A stretch of DNA of 64,000 bases from Owenia fusiformis (GCA_903813345.2 CAIIXF020000006.1:2478001-2542000), one strand, 5' to 3'. Numbered from the stretch's first letter, positions 23,701 to 34,600 are shown. Made by a program: numbers and translations. Notes: generated by a model from the letters alone, not told the origin.

Positions 23701-25965
23701 CATCCCTATTTTTGTAATTAAAATGAAAATTGCACTCTTCCTCTTTATTTTGATACCAAATAACGGCATACTAGGTACTTGAGAAGCCAACTATATGGTG
23801 TTATTTGGATCAAAATCACAGTTTTATAAATGGACTATATGCTCTTTTCAAAAGCAGTCTTCGATGATCTGATGCACTGGGAGCTTGGCAGCACTTTTCA
23901 AATTAGGTAAACTTTACTCCTCAAAGGCGCAGAAACTTAGCTTCTTATATCACAAGATCATCACAATTATTTAACCTCGGGGATGTTACAATTTTGAAAA
24001 TTTGCGGAGGTCAAAGCCGACATTCGCGGGATTTCGCGGGACATTGCGGGACACGCGAATTAGCCAAATTTTGATCAAATTCGCGGGAAAATCCCGCCAT
24101 TCGCGGGACACTTGACAGCTCTGCATCTTGTCCCTTCGAATCCCAACTTGCCCCATCGAATCCCACGAAGTCCCAGGTGACCTTGATGACTTTGCCCCAT
24201 CGTGCCCCATGGAGTCTAATCAAGCCCCAAGGAATCCCGTCAAATCCCACCGTGTCCCATTGGTATATGTTGAGCTTCACACAACACGTCATATCATCGA
24301 AAATCCCACGATGCTCTATGGAAAGAATAAACATGTTCATTCTCGATGGGACAAGATGGGACTCCGTGGGATTTTGACCATCGAATCCCATCGAGTCCCA
24401 CGTGAGGCCTCATGGGACTCATTCTGATACTCAGACCATCTCTGTAATGCACAGGATGTTCTGGAAAGGAAACTGAGAGAAGGCTGTGATCTCTCACGAT
24501 GCATGGGACTCGATGGGGCAAAATCCGACGGAGTCCCAAGGAGTCCCACGGACTTCATGGGGCAAAATCCCAAAAGTCCCATGAGATCCCACGCAATGTT
24601 ACGGTCTATGGAGGTCCCAACTTACCCCATTGGTGTATACTAGGCTTTAGATTGGATTTCATGAGCTGAATATATATTTACTAATTTCAAAAGGCTCACT
24701 GGCTCAACAATTACTTTTAAAACTAATGCGTATATTACTCCTGTCTAATTTTAAGGAAGTGGAATTTTACAGTTTTTACAAAAATTTGTAAATATGCAGC
24801 ATGGAAATCAAATTCTTTGGAAGTTCTTAATTAGGATTTTCTTGAATTAAAAAAATAAGGTCAAATGATTATCATGACAAATATAGTCTATAAAATACAA
24901 TTAAAAAAATAGAAGCATTTAGTTAGCGTTTCTAGACATTTAAATGTATTTATGAAAAAACGCTCATCCCATCAAATTTCTGAAAATTACAGAAAATATT
25001 CTCCAAACACACATTATGAGAACCTGTAGTTTCTATTTGTTTTAGACATTTAAATGTATTTATGAAAAAACGCTCATCCCATCAAATTTCTGAAAATTAT
25101 AGAAAATATTCTCCAAACACATATTCAAAACAAATGAGAAACTGTAGTTTCTATTTGTTTTCAATTCCTAACAACAATTTTAAAATTCCAAAGTTTCTTT
25201 ATTCGAGTTCATACTTGATATTTCTAAGAGAACTAAAGGATATCCAAGGATCTTTCCCGCAGTGTTCCTTTTTTTCTTGTCACATTTTCATGAGGTTTAT
25301 ATCGTCCATAATTTAAGTTACCATATAGTGTCAGTAGTCACAGAAATAATAGGTGGCCGAACAAACAACATATGGACTTTCATATTGGTATCACTAATCT
25401 GAGAGTAGTAATTTTGTATTAAAGTTACATGTTGTACCTAAAGTACTGTAAAACTGACACTTAACTGGCGTCCATTTTGAAACCGTCGGCCATTTTGAAA
25501 ATCGGCTTCCGAGCAGACCAGGCATACGTTAAAATATAAACACTATTGGGTCAACGGTATTTATTGCCTCGAACTTTGTCCAGATAAAGTACTGACCTAT
25601 TGTCACACTGCAGTCATACCCTGAGTATGCCGCAGGGCACGAGCACACAGCGCCAGACACAGTAAGGCTGCAGGTCCCTCCATTTTTACAACCACTGTTT
25701 CTACGCCGCCTGCAGTCAAACGCACTATCTAAAACATATACTTAAAATATAAAGATGTGGCTGTTATAAATCTGCTGCATTTTGGGTTAGTTTAAACATT
25801 AAAATTAAATGAACTAGATAAATGTATGTTTAAGGTAGCACGAAAAATCCTGCCAGTCTTGTCCAGATTTTTTGCTATCATTATTGTAGAGTTCTCACCT
25901 GTAAAATGGCAAACAGACAGCAAAAATATGATTAAATGTAAACCATTACATTTCAACAACTCCAT
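17761..25965 (-). CDS. ZP-domain transmembrane glycoprotein, paralogue 2 (486 aa, 10 coding exons)
   Basis: Coding exons on the minus strand: 25965-25899, 25728-25597, 21863-21723, 21581-21334, 20931-20786, 20430-20285, 19881-19779, 18644-18482, 18250-18088, 17912-17761. Borders are AG/GT and the phases sum to 1461 nt. Order: signal peptide (MELLKCNGLHLIIFLLSV), EGF-like module beginning FDCRRRRNSGC, a second cysteine module (CSSIPCSSDGTLAC), ZP-N, ZP-C, furin site RKRR at 400-403, membrane helix (~456-481) and a tail of a few residues ending YKCKS. It shares exon order and phases with paralogue 1 but lacks its EB exon and has its EGF cysteines on two exons. The first long intron (25596-21864) is packed with transposons, and a mariner sits in the intron between the two ZP-C exons. 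Confidence 0.85.
18740..19762 (-). mobile_element. Mariner-type transposon, internally decayed
   Basis: CAAGGGTCGATCCAGATATT at the left is inverted at the right end, with homology over about 30 bp or more, and TA lies directly outside both ends (18738-18739 and 19763-19764). On the minus strand a transposase C-terminal piece is readable: HHDIAPSH near 19310, then after a frame break LLGHPPYSSDLAPLDFAIFG and RWVDRHRRCVAAQGHYF down to 18999. These are the HDNAPSH and SPDLAPxDF blocks of mariner transposases. Its length is about 1 kb against the usual 1.3 kb, so the N-terminal part is missing. Confidence 0.9.
21911..24649. mobile_element. TAAAGCC..CATACACCA family, copy B, with nested insertions
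   Basis: The left terminus (AATATACACCAATGGGGCAA, near 21926) and the right terminus (CCCCATTGGTGTATACTAGG, ending 24649) mirror the ends of copy A at 10621-11009. Next to the right end (24120-24600) are degenerate 12-15-bp repeats of the form CCCATCGAGTCCCA. The middle is occupied by an ATTGT microsatellite (21974-22000), a TTCGCGGGATTTCGCGGGACA-type repeat (22400-22690 and 24005-24120) and a complete mariner-like element (22819-23387). Confidence 0.5.
22819..23387 (+). mobile_element. Mariner-like 569-bp element with transposase C-terminal remnant
   Basis: The ends CAGGGTGGTCAAAAA and TTTTTGACCACCCTG are inverted repeats flanked by TA on both sides (22817-22818, 23388-23389). From 23052 to 23204 on the plus strand a frame reads LWGYGRDRVYENDLRTIANL and then about 30 more residues to a TAA. 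This is the conserved C-terminal part of Tc1/mariner transposases (LWGYLKxxVY...). It is a deletion derivative that kept both ends and the last 50 codons. Confidence 0.85.
24934..25160. repeat. 111-bp tandem duplication
   Basis: The segment beginning AGACATTTAAATGTATTTAT at 24934 recurs at 25045 nearly unchanged, including ACGCTCATCCCATCAAATTT and TGTAGTTTCTATTTGTTTT. It lies in the long first intron of ZP gene 2. Confidence 0.85.
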
Positions 25966-26853
25966 TTTGAATATCGCTCGTTACAGAAAAAGTAGAATTT
26001 TTGAATAAAAAATATTCGATTTAGATATTTACAAATCTCTTAAGATAACCCACAAGGGTTTTAAATGTGGATTTATTTCATTACAAAGTTAGTTTGCAAA
26101 GGGAGAATATGTTTGTTTTCGATATCACTTTTTTAATTTTTCAAGACATTGTAGACAAAAGTATAAGAAGAATAAATTGACCTCATCACGAAGGACTTAA
26201 CCCGCTTTACAGTTGAACCGTTCATTGTATATTCCAGTTGTACTGTAGTGCTACTCAAACACGCGAGTCAAATAATCAGTTTGACATGAATATCTCAAAA
26301 ATCTTACCTTATTTTAGGGATGCGTGCAGGGTGCACATATTTCTGTTGAACTTTAGTTCAGAAATGCTCGATCGCGAGCTGCAAATTGCATCTATGCCTG
26401 CGTTTTCTTACGTTGGTTTACGTGATTCGTATATAAAGCTGGGAGTTTCATAATTCAAGCATCGGCCTACATGTTTACATGTACGTTACTCATGTGTTTA
26501 GCCAGGCATGTCAGTCAGCGGCAGAGGCATGGGGCAAGTAGGCAACTGCTTCACCCCAGTTTGACAGAAATAGAAATACACAATTTTTCAATTGAGATTT
26601 GTTCTACAGTTCAAACGTATTGTAACAAAATTTTGAATTTTTTATTTTTGATTTGGTGCTGTGAACTCATTTTTATACATTTATTACACTTGATTTGTGG
26701 TTTACATGTGAGATTATTAAGATTTAACAGCACTTAGGTTGTACTTACAGAGGTGAAATAGTTCGCATGTTTTATTTATTTGATCACGATTTTGTTTATG
26801 TTGATCGGGCAGTCTTATCTGGCAGTCTAATTTGTGGTTGATCGGTAGTCTAA

Positions 26854-26913
26854 CATGGCAGCTTTATTATTTTACTTCCTGCTTTTGATTCTATCAAACC
26901 GAAGTAAAACTAG
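26854..26913 (+). CDS. Possible signal-peptide exon (speculative)
   Basis: ATG at 26854 opens MAALLFYFLLLILSNRSKTR and is followed at once by a consensus donor GTAAGT. This looks like a signal-peptide exon on the plus strand. A phase-0 partner is possible at 29431, where TTTACAG precedes codons for WMELDIPF of the small membrane ORF. No intermediate exon was found and the join is inference only. Confidence 0.25.
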
Positions 26914-27042
26914 AGTAAGTAGCGATCAATTAATGTTAGATTTGTTGAGTCCTAATTATAATCTTGTTGTGTGATCAATATTAAAGCGGGATATGGCGTC
27001 AATAACTTGTTATTTAACTTTGAATTCTTGTTCGAAAAGTGA

Positions 27043-27100
27043 TGACGTCACCAAGCCTATATAAGTATTTCGCCAATGTAAACTCCGCAGATTACGGCTA
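27043..27100 (+). promoter_or_regulatory. CRE plus TATA core-promoter-like site
   Basis: A full CRE palindrome TGACGTCA (27043-27050) stands 8 bp before TATATAAG (27058-27065). Initiation would be expected near 27090. Downstream lies a repeated ~75-bp leader-like segment (GATAACTTGG..CATCTAC, near 27278 and 27348), then the 91-bp satellite. It could belong to a gene or to a retroelement-like unit. Confidence 0.45.
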
Positions 27101-27799
27101 GCTTTCGTTCGGGACAGAGCTCCGTTCAATTTCATATTTTTATGTGAAGTTGGACTTAGTCGTTTTTCAAGGAAATATTTTTGGACTTTGACAACTTTCA
27201 GTCTAGAAAGTTGTTGGGACTTTGAATATTTCTCGAGGCAGATAGGAGATACATAGCTGCACTTCAGTTCAGTGGATGATAACTTGGACATCTACTTGTG
27301 ATGAAGGATACCTGAGAGGGAAGACTACTACACCGTGATTCTGTAGATGATAACTTGGCCATCTACCCGTGTATTTGTGTAGAGGATACCTCAAGAGGGA
27401 ATATTCAGTACCGTGTATGGAGGCAGCATCAAGCCTATATTTCTGAGCTCTGTCAGTTCAATTTCATGAACACATGAAATTGGACTTTGCGTATTTTTGA
27501 GATAGAAATTATTGAACTTAGTCAATATTTGGAGAAACATTATTTTGGACTTTGTTTGTTCTTGGAGAATAAATATTGAACTTAGAATATTTCAATATCA
27601 GTATAACTCAACATCAACTGAACTTAGTTATTTTCAAGGGCACACATTTTGACTTGTAATATTTTTGCCTATGTTGTTGTGTGCATGCTATATTTGTAGG
27701 TAGCCTGATTATTTAATTGTGAAGGAAGTAGGCTACTTAGCAGTTGATGCCATGTATTAGACGTTTTTGGACTTAGTAGTTGGAAGATTGTGATAGTTT

Positions 27800-29360
27800 A
27801 ATTACAACACATTGAGGAGGATCCAGGAGATAGTCGTTTCCAGACTTGATAATTTGACTTAGATTATTTTACATAGTCAAAGTCGAATTATACTACAACA
27901 CATAGAGGAGGATCCAGGAGATAGTCGTTTCCAGACTTTATAATTTGACTTAGATTATTTCACATAATCAAAGTTGAATTATCCTACAACACAGTGACGA
28001 GGATCCAGGAGATAGCCATTTACAGAGCCGATAGTTTGACTTTGATTATTTCATATAATTAAAGTTGAATTATCCTACAACACAGTGAGGAGGATCCAAG
28101 AGATAGCCATTTACAGAGCCGATAGTTTGACTTAGATTATTTTGCATAATCAAAGTTGAATTATCTTACAACACATTGAGGAGGATCCAGGAGATAGCCA
28201 TTTACAGAGCCGATAGTTTGACTTAGATTATTTTGCATAATCAAAGTTGAATTATACTACAACACAGTGAGGAGGATCCAGGAGATAGCCATTTACAGAG
28301 CCGATAGTTTGACTTAGATTATTTTGCATAATCAAAGTTGAATTATACTACAACACAGTGACCAGGATCCAGGAGATAGCCATTTACAGAGCCGATAGTT
28401 TGACTTAGATTATTTCGCATAATCAAAGTTGAATTATACTACAACACCTTGAGGAGGATCCAGGAGATAGTCGTTTCCAGACTTGATAGTTTGACTTAGA
28501 TTATTTCACATAATCAAAGTTGAATTATACTACAACACATTGAGGAGGATTCAGGAGATAGTCGTTTCCAGACTTGATAATTTGACTTAGATTATTTTAC
28601 ATAATCAAAGTTGAATTATACTACAACACATTGAGGAGGATCCAGGAGATAGTCGTTTCCAGACTTGATAGTTTGACTTGGATTATTTCACATAATCAAA
28701 GTTGAATTATCCTACAACACAGTGAGGAGGATCCAAGAGATAGCCATTTACAGAGCCGATAGTTTGACTTGGATTATTTTGCATAATCAAAGTTGAATTA
28801 TCCTACAACACAGCGAGGAGGATCCAGGAGATAGCCATTTACAGAGCCGATAGTTTGACTTTGATTATAATATAATTAAAGTTGAATTATCCTACAACAC
28901 AGTGAGGAGGATCCAAGAGATAGCCATTTACAGAGCTGATAGTTGGACTTTGATTATTTCATATAATTAAAGTTGAATTATCCTACAACACAGTGAGGAG
29001 GATCCAGGAGATAAACATTTACAGAGCCGATAGTTTGACTTTGGTTATAATATAATTAAAGTTGAATTATCCTACAACACAGTGAGGAGGATCCAAGAGA
29101 TAGCCATTTACAGAGCCGATAGTTTGACTTGGATTATTTTGCATAATCAAAGTTGAATTATACTACAACACAGTGACGAGGATCCAGGAGATAGCCATTT
29201 ACAGAGCCGATAATTTGACTTAGATTATTTCGCATAATCAAAGTTGAATTATACTACAACACAGTGACGAGGATCCAGGAGATAGCCATTTATAGAGCCG
29301 ATAGTTTGACTTAGATTATTTTGCATAATCAAAGTTGAATTATACTACAACACAGTGGAG
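27800..29360. repeat. 91-bp satellite array, ~17 units, hairpin in each unit
   Basis: The GGATCC core recurs at 27819 and 27910 and continues every 91 bp with few exceptions (two units, near 28860 and 29040, are a few bases shorter). Each unit has CTACAACACA, GAGGAGGATCCAGGAGATAG, then TTTGACTTAGATTAT and ATAATCAAAGTTGAA, which are near-perfect inverted partners around 5-6 bases. Two subtypes alternate in blocks: TCGTTTCCAGACTTGATA and CCATTTACAGAGCCGATA. Confidence 0.95.
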
Positions 29361-29436
29361 GATACTACAACAACGTGAAGAGAATCCATATTTTCATTGG
29401 AAGCAAGACACAAGACAGTTGCTGAGTTTACAGTGG

Positions 29437-29643
29437 ATGGAACTGGATATCCCCTTCATCATCTTGGTCGTGGGTGGAATTTTATTTGTACTTTTATGTT
29501 TGATGTTAGTCATATGCTCCCAGGTGTGTATTAAGATTCAAAACGAAGAAGCGCCTGTTCCAGCAGTTCCAATACCCCCTACGCCAACCCCTGCTTTAAA
29601 ATCCACACCAAGCTTCAGCATGAGTACTATGAATTTTGTGTAA
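29437..29643 (+). CDS. Small single-pass membrane protein ORF (68 aa), unknown
   Basis: ATG at 29437 opens MELDIPFIILVVGGILFVLL and continues through a strong hydrophobic helix to CSQVCIKI, then a proline-rich tail (PVPAVPIPPTPTPAL) and TAA at 29641. The frame is open upstream to 29335, inside the satellite. An acceptor-like TTTACAG lies just before it. I know no family for it. The hydrophobic block is stronger than expected from random AT-rich DNA, but coding status is unproven. Confidence 0.35.
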   Translation: MELDIPFIILVVGGILFVLLCLMLVICSQVCIKIQNEEAPVPAVPIPPTPTPALKSTPSFSMSTMNFV

Positions 29644-30752
29644 AGTTGCTTCCCAAAATTAGGAGACAAGACTTTGTTACTCTCAGCTTACTATTCCAGG
29701 TTCAAGATACAATAACAATACAAGACGTACAAGTGGTACAATTTACATGAACTTTGCATATTCGGAATACAACAGTGTCATATAGTGATCATCAGTTTAT
29801 ATGGACTCTGGATATTATTTTATCAGTGATAATTACTATTAGCTCATATGGACTTTTGAGTTGTGAGTTTTGAGAGAAATAATAACACCGTAATATTCTT
29901 ACATTACATTTGAAATTGCATGTACATCTTATTTGGGCTTATAAACGCCACAATATATTGTTTTATATTATATATATAAAATTGTATATTTTGTTTATTT
30001 CTTTAGGGACAAAGCACATTTAACGTGTGCCGTGCAATCCACAAGTAAACACCGTTTACTAAACAGTGGTCTTTTTATTAGCCACACTACCACATATCCA
30101 CAAAAAAGGCCAAACTGTTACAGTATGTACCAAGCTGATTTTAGATCCTTGGCTAAATGTAGCCTACCTTTGGTTCTCTGTATCTTAACCTTGACGGGGA
30201 TCCTCGGCTCACGTGGGTTACCATTTTTGACATTTCGACATACTGTATTTTAGGATTTGGTAGAGAAAATACCCCAAAATAAGGCTTTTTAGGTATGGCA
30301 ATGTCAGATTTTTCCGCTTACTTGTAATACGTTACCTCCCCGACCTTGTGGGCTAGTACTGTACATGTAGTTACAATCTATCTTTAATTTGAGGTTGTTT
30401 TGGATCGTTTTCCTCAAAGATCTGCCCTCTCCGGGGGCATAAGACATTTTGAATGGCCTGTCCAGTAATTGGTCATGGGCATTATTGGTCTGGCATTGGC
30501 CTTTGATATCTGGACATGTCGCGGCGTTATTTTGGTTGGTATGGGAACACATTGAAATTTGACAGACTGGTATGGGGATATTAATATCTGGGGTTTAGCC
30601 CAGGACCCCCGCAGAATTTTGGATACAATGAACCCCGGGAGCCTAAGCACTGATTTACCCGTACAAAGATACTGGATTCCGATAGATCTCTCAGTGAGTG
30701 ATTTTCATAACAAAAACAAAATTCGTAGCATCATATCACTCCTTAAAGAGAA
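29644..30752. other. Intergenic, no gene seen
   Basis: Possible 3' flank of the small membrane ORF. Several short open frames overlap on both strands at 30300-30810, with no recognisable domain. Confidence 0.4.
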
Positions 30753-30786
30753 CATGGACCTATATCCTCGAGGATATAGGTCCATG
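30753..30786. repeat. 34-bp perfect palindrome
   Basis: CATGGACCTATATCCTC and its exact reverse complement meet with no loop, centred on CCTCGAGG. Confidence 0.95.
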
Positions 30787-30874
30787 AAGAGAAGTATCTT
30801 ACGATCCTGATCTAGTAGAGTTTATGAAAGTTTCAAACCCTATTTCGAAAATTGGACATCGCGACTCGCTAATA

Positions 30875-31071
30875 CAGGGCTGTCAACTTGGGACCACCTA
30901 ATATGAGTGACTTACAAATGTTGGACACCGAAGTCCAAATCTGAACACTTTTGTCCAAATTTTGAACACCTTTGGCCAACTTTTAAACACCTTTGGCCAA
31001 AGTTTGAGCACCTTTGCTAAACTTTTATCACCTCAAATTTTTCGCGCTCGCTACGCTCGCGTTGTCGTCAA

Positions 31072-31118
<47 letters not shown>

Positions 31119-31393
31119 AGGTACGAAAATTTCCAATCAACATGCGTGACATATACGGGATTCGCGTGACAAATCCGAACAAATTGCGTTCGTTTTTTTC
31201 CGACGTTCGTATTTTTACCGTATCATAAACATATTTTGAAAAATTTTTTACAGAAACATATTTGCGTGACAATTACCAGGTAAAATGCGTATTTGCGTGA
31301 CATTTTGTGTCACGCAAAAAAAACTGGCGTGACCTCAAATTCTTCAGCAAATGCGTGACAAATACGCAAATTGCGGGACAGTTGACAGGCCTG
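30875..31393. mobile_element. 519-bp transposon with 6-bp target duplication, upstream of syntaxin-6
   Basis: The left end CAGGGCTGTCAAC and the right end GTTGACAGGCCTG are inverted repeats with one inserted or changed base. CTAATA occurs directly outside both ends (30869-30874 and 31394-31399), a 6-bp target duplication. Inside are GCGTGAC/GCGGGAC words shared with 22400-22690 and 24005-24120, and a 45-nt run of G (31073-31117). There is no transposase. It ends about 240 bp before the syntaxin-6 start codon. Confidence 0.75.
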
Positions 31394-31497
31394 CTAATAT
31401 TGTATTTGTAAAATGCGCCCCTAAACTTTTCGCTAGTTCGAGAAATATTGTAACTTTAATCATTTTAGGGGAAAGCCCAGGAAATCCCCGTCATACA

Positions 31498-31535
31498 TCA
31501 CGTGACACAACATCTGCCATATTGCTTCCGGTTAT
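31498..31535 (+). promoter_or_regulatory. E-box/CLEAR-like and ETS-like sites at syntaxin-6 promoter
   Basis: TCACGTGAC (31498-31506), close to the lysosomal CLEAR palindrome, and CTTCCGG (ETS core on the minus strand, near 31528) lie 100-135 bp before the start codon. This fits a TATA-less housekeeping promoter, by motif only. Confidence 0.4.
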
Positions 31536-31632
31536 AGAACGAAATAATAATTTGCTTCAATAAACGTCAATTTATGGTGAATCTAAATGTTTAACTTCAA
31601 TAAAAGGGAGTAAATATCTAATCTGAATCATC

Positions 31633-34600
31633 ATGTCGTTGGAAGATCCGTTCTTTGTTGTGAAGGAGTGAGTATTTTCGTCATATTTTGATCATTGAAA
31701 TTTTTGTTTTTATGCTGTTCAGTTTTTCTTCAAAAGCAAGATAAAACCACGGACGTCAAGTAAGTTTCTGGCGAAAGCCGGAGCATAGATTATTTAAGAG
31801 GACTGGAAACAAGAATGACATACCTTTTTATTTCCCGAATCTCGCCTGAAATTAGATCATCTTGGTGACTGTAACCTGTATATCTGTATTAATAGAGTCT
31901 CTTTGTATCGCATCTGCCTCAATTTTAAAGTTTTATTGGCATTTTTAATATGATTTCACTGTTTTTGTGGACTGGACGATTCAGCCAAGCAAATGGCAGC
32001 TGGCCTGTTCAAAGTACTTTTAGTACTAAATATCGCAATGACAATAATTTTGGAAACAATATTATACTAAATAGATTACTAAGCATCTAAGGTAAGTAAA
32101 ACTAGATGAACAACTGAGTCAATAGTGATAAATATGCCAACACGAGTTGGCAGATTTGAAATAGACTGCCAACTTGTTTCCAGTCCTCTTTATAATCTAT
32201 GCTCCAGCTTTCGCCAGAAACTTACTCGACGTCCGTGCTCCAGCTTTAGCCAGAAACTTACTCGACGTCCATGGATAAAACACTTATTCTAGTGAGCAGT
32301 TCATATGGTTAAAATAAGGAAATAATGAAATATTACCATGTGTCTACTTACCAGTTTGTTTTATGTCATCCATCCTGCTAGGTTACATTGTTGAACTCAG
32401 CCAAACACGACACTGACGTTTCGGCAACATGGTTCAGAACTTTTATTCAAATTCCGGTTCTTGAGCACGGGCTCCCAACAATCGTCAAAAAAATCTTGGT
32501 CCCTTTATCCACTTATCATGTCTGTTACTTCTTACACTGTGAGTCAATTATCTCAATCTATAGTTATTACTGGAGCACTCAGCACACATCATGTGTATTG
32601 ATAGCTGAGCTTTACCATTTGGTATATATCTTTTATGAGGGGTAACAAGTCCACATCTCACTGTGTGAGCCAAAAATGTAATTCAGGTGTAAGCATTTGT
32701 TTTATATTCATTATTTCAGAGAGGTCCAAAAGGCACTCCAGACAGCAAAGACACTGTATCAACGATGGAGTGAAATTGTAGACGACAAAAGTGGAATGTC
32801 AAAGGAAGAGCTTGATTGGACAGCTAATGAGTTACGGAATAGTCTTCGCAGTATTGAATGGGACCTAGAAGACTTAGATGAAACCATAGATATCCTTTTC
32901 AAGATTTGTTAAATGTTGATAAGCCCAGTGTAAAAAAAGATTGATTTATTGTTCTTTTGCTCAGAAAATATTTGGCATTTGAGTGAGATCAGATTATTAC
33001 AAGATGAATATTATAGATTCAAATTTATCACTTATTTTAAAAATGTTTCTTATTAGGGAACATATCAATACACTGAGGTGCATCCATTAACATTATTAAT
33101 AACATTATGACTTTATGAGTGTATAAGTCCATTGCATTAAAAAAAAGGTAATTATGTATTGAGGCAGCATGGACATATGGACCCTGTCCCTTAATTTTAG
33201 AAAATATCATTATTTCAAATATTTGGATTAATACCAAAGTTCTAAAAATAAAGAAAAAATGTCTCTGAAAACATACAAACAAATAAATGATATTGTGATT
33301 TATCAATTCTCTGCCAAGTGAAATAAGAGAGAGTAAGTAAGTTAGTGAAATAATTTTTTAGAATCTCAGAAATACATTTTAGGGGAAAATCAAAAGGATA
33401 GATATATTTGGTAGAAAACCAACAAGGCATCATTAGACCACACCTTCTCCATCTCTGTCCTTCTGGACATCTGTATTGTACAGAAAGAGAAAGAGAGAGA
33501 GAGAGATGCTATAGGCATATGAATGATTAAAACACAGAACTGTTAAATATATGTTTGGGGTCTGAGCATAGGCATAGCCAGGGGGGGGGGGTGCGATGGG
33601 TGCGATCACCCATACCCAATAAAAATAAAACCATGAGAAAGAAGAAGAAAATATAATATAATATCCAAAACAAATGCATAGAAGAATCATCATTCTGAAT
33701 TACAATGTGACAGTAGCTGAAGTGAAGAGACCTTGTCTCTATGGTGTCTAAAATTCTAATATAATTTTCACTACATCATTTTTTTAATCCCTTTGGCAAA
33801 ATGGTTTGAAGTGCTCCGGCATAACTGATTTTGCCTCATTTTGTTTAATTAAAGAAAACTGATCTAAAGTGAAACTTTACTTTCCTTAACATAGTTACGT
33901 ATTGTAGAAAAAAATCCAAAGAAGTTTAAAATAGATCAGATGGAGTTAAGGGAAAGAAAAGCATTTGTACATAGGACAAAAATCAGTGTCAAGGTGAGTA
34001 TATGTTTGAATTAAGTAAACATTTGTGAGTGTAAGTTTACAATGAGAAAACATATAGTAGTGTCATGATGAGTGTAAGTTTGAATTGAATAAACATACAG
34101 CAGTGTCATGATGAGTGTAAGCTTGTAAGCAAATATTCCCATCTGTCAAGATGAGTGAAAGTTTGAATAGAATTGAAACGAATTGGTGTCAATATGAGTG
34201 TAAGTATAATGCACCAGTGTCAATATTTTTAAATTTTGAATTGAGAGAACACAGGCATTAATCAGAGCAAAATCATTTAATGAATAAAGATGTTGAATTA
34301 AATCAGTATTTCCAATGATTTTGCATGGAATTAAAGTAAACCAGCATTGAACATCCTGGAAAGTACTTGAAAAATGATAATGAGATTTGCAAATTATGGG
34401 AGATGTCAACTGAAAAAAAGATTGAATTGAAAAAATGAAACATCAATTTTTCATGTTCGATGACTATGTGGAATGTAGCCACTTAGATGTCTCTTATAAT
34501 CCCTAGTGTCGGTAGTGCCGTAATGTTATATATTGTTGAGATGAACCTGTATTGATCCAAGAGAGCAATTTACTGACACTCTGATTAGTCAGTAATTTAT

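Noticed and set aside
24011-24582. Overlapping frames of up to 126 codons on both strands
   Set aside because: They run over the CCCATCGAGTCCCA subrepeats at the right end of the nested MITE.
27010-27291. 93-codon minus frame
   Set aside because: It lies opposite the CRE/TATA promoter-like segment and shows no domain or splice partner.
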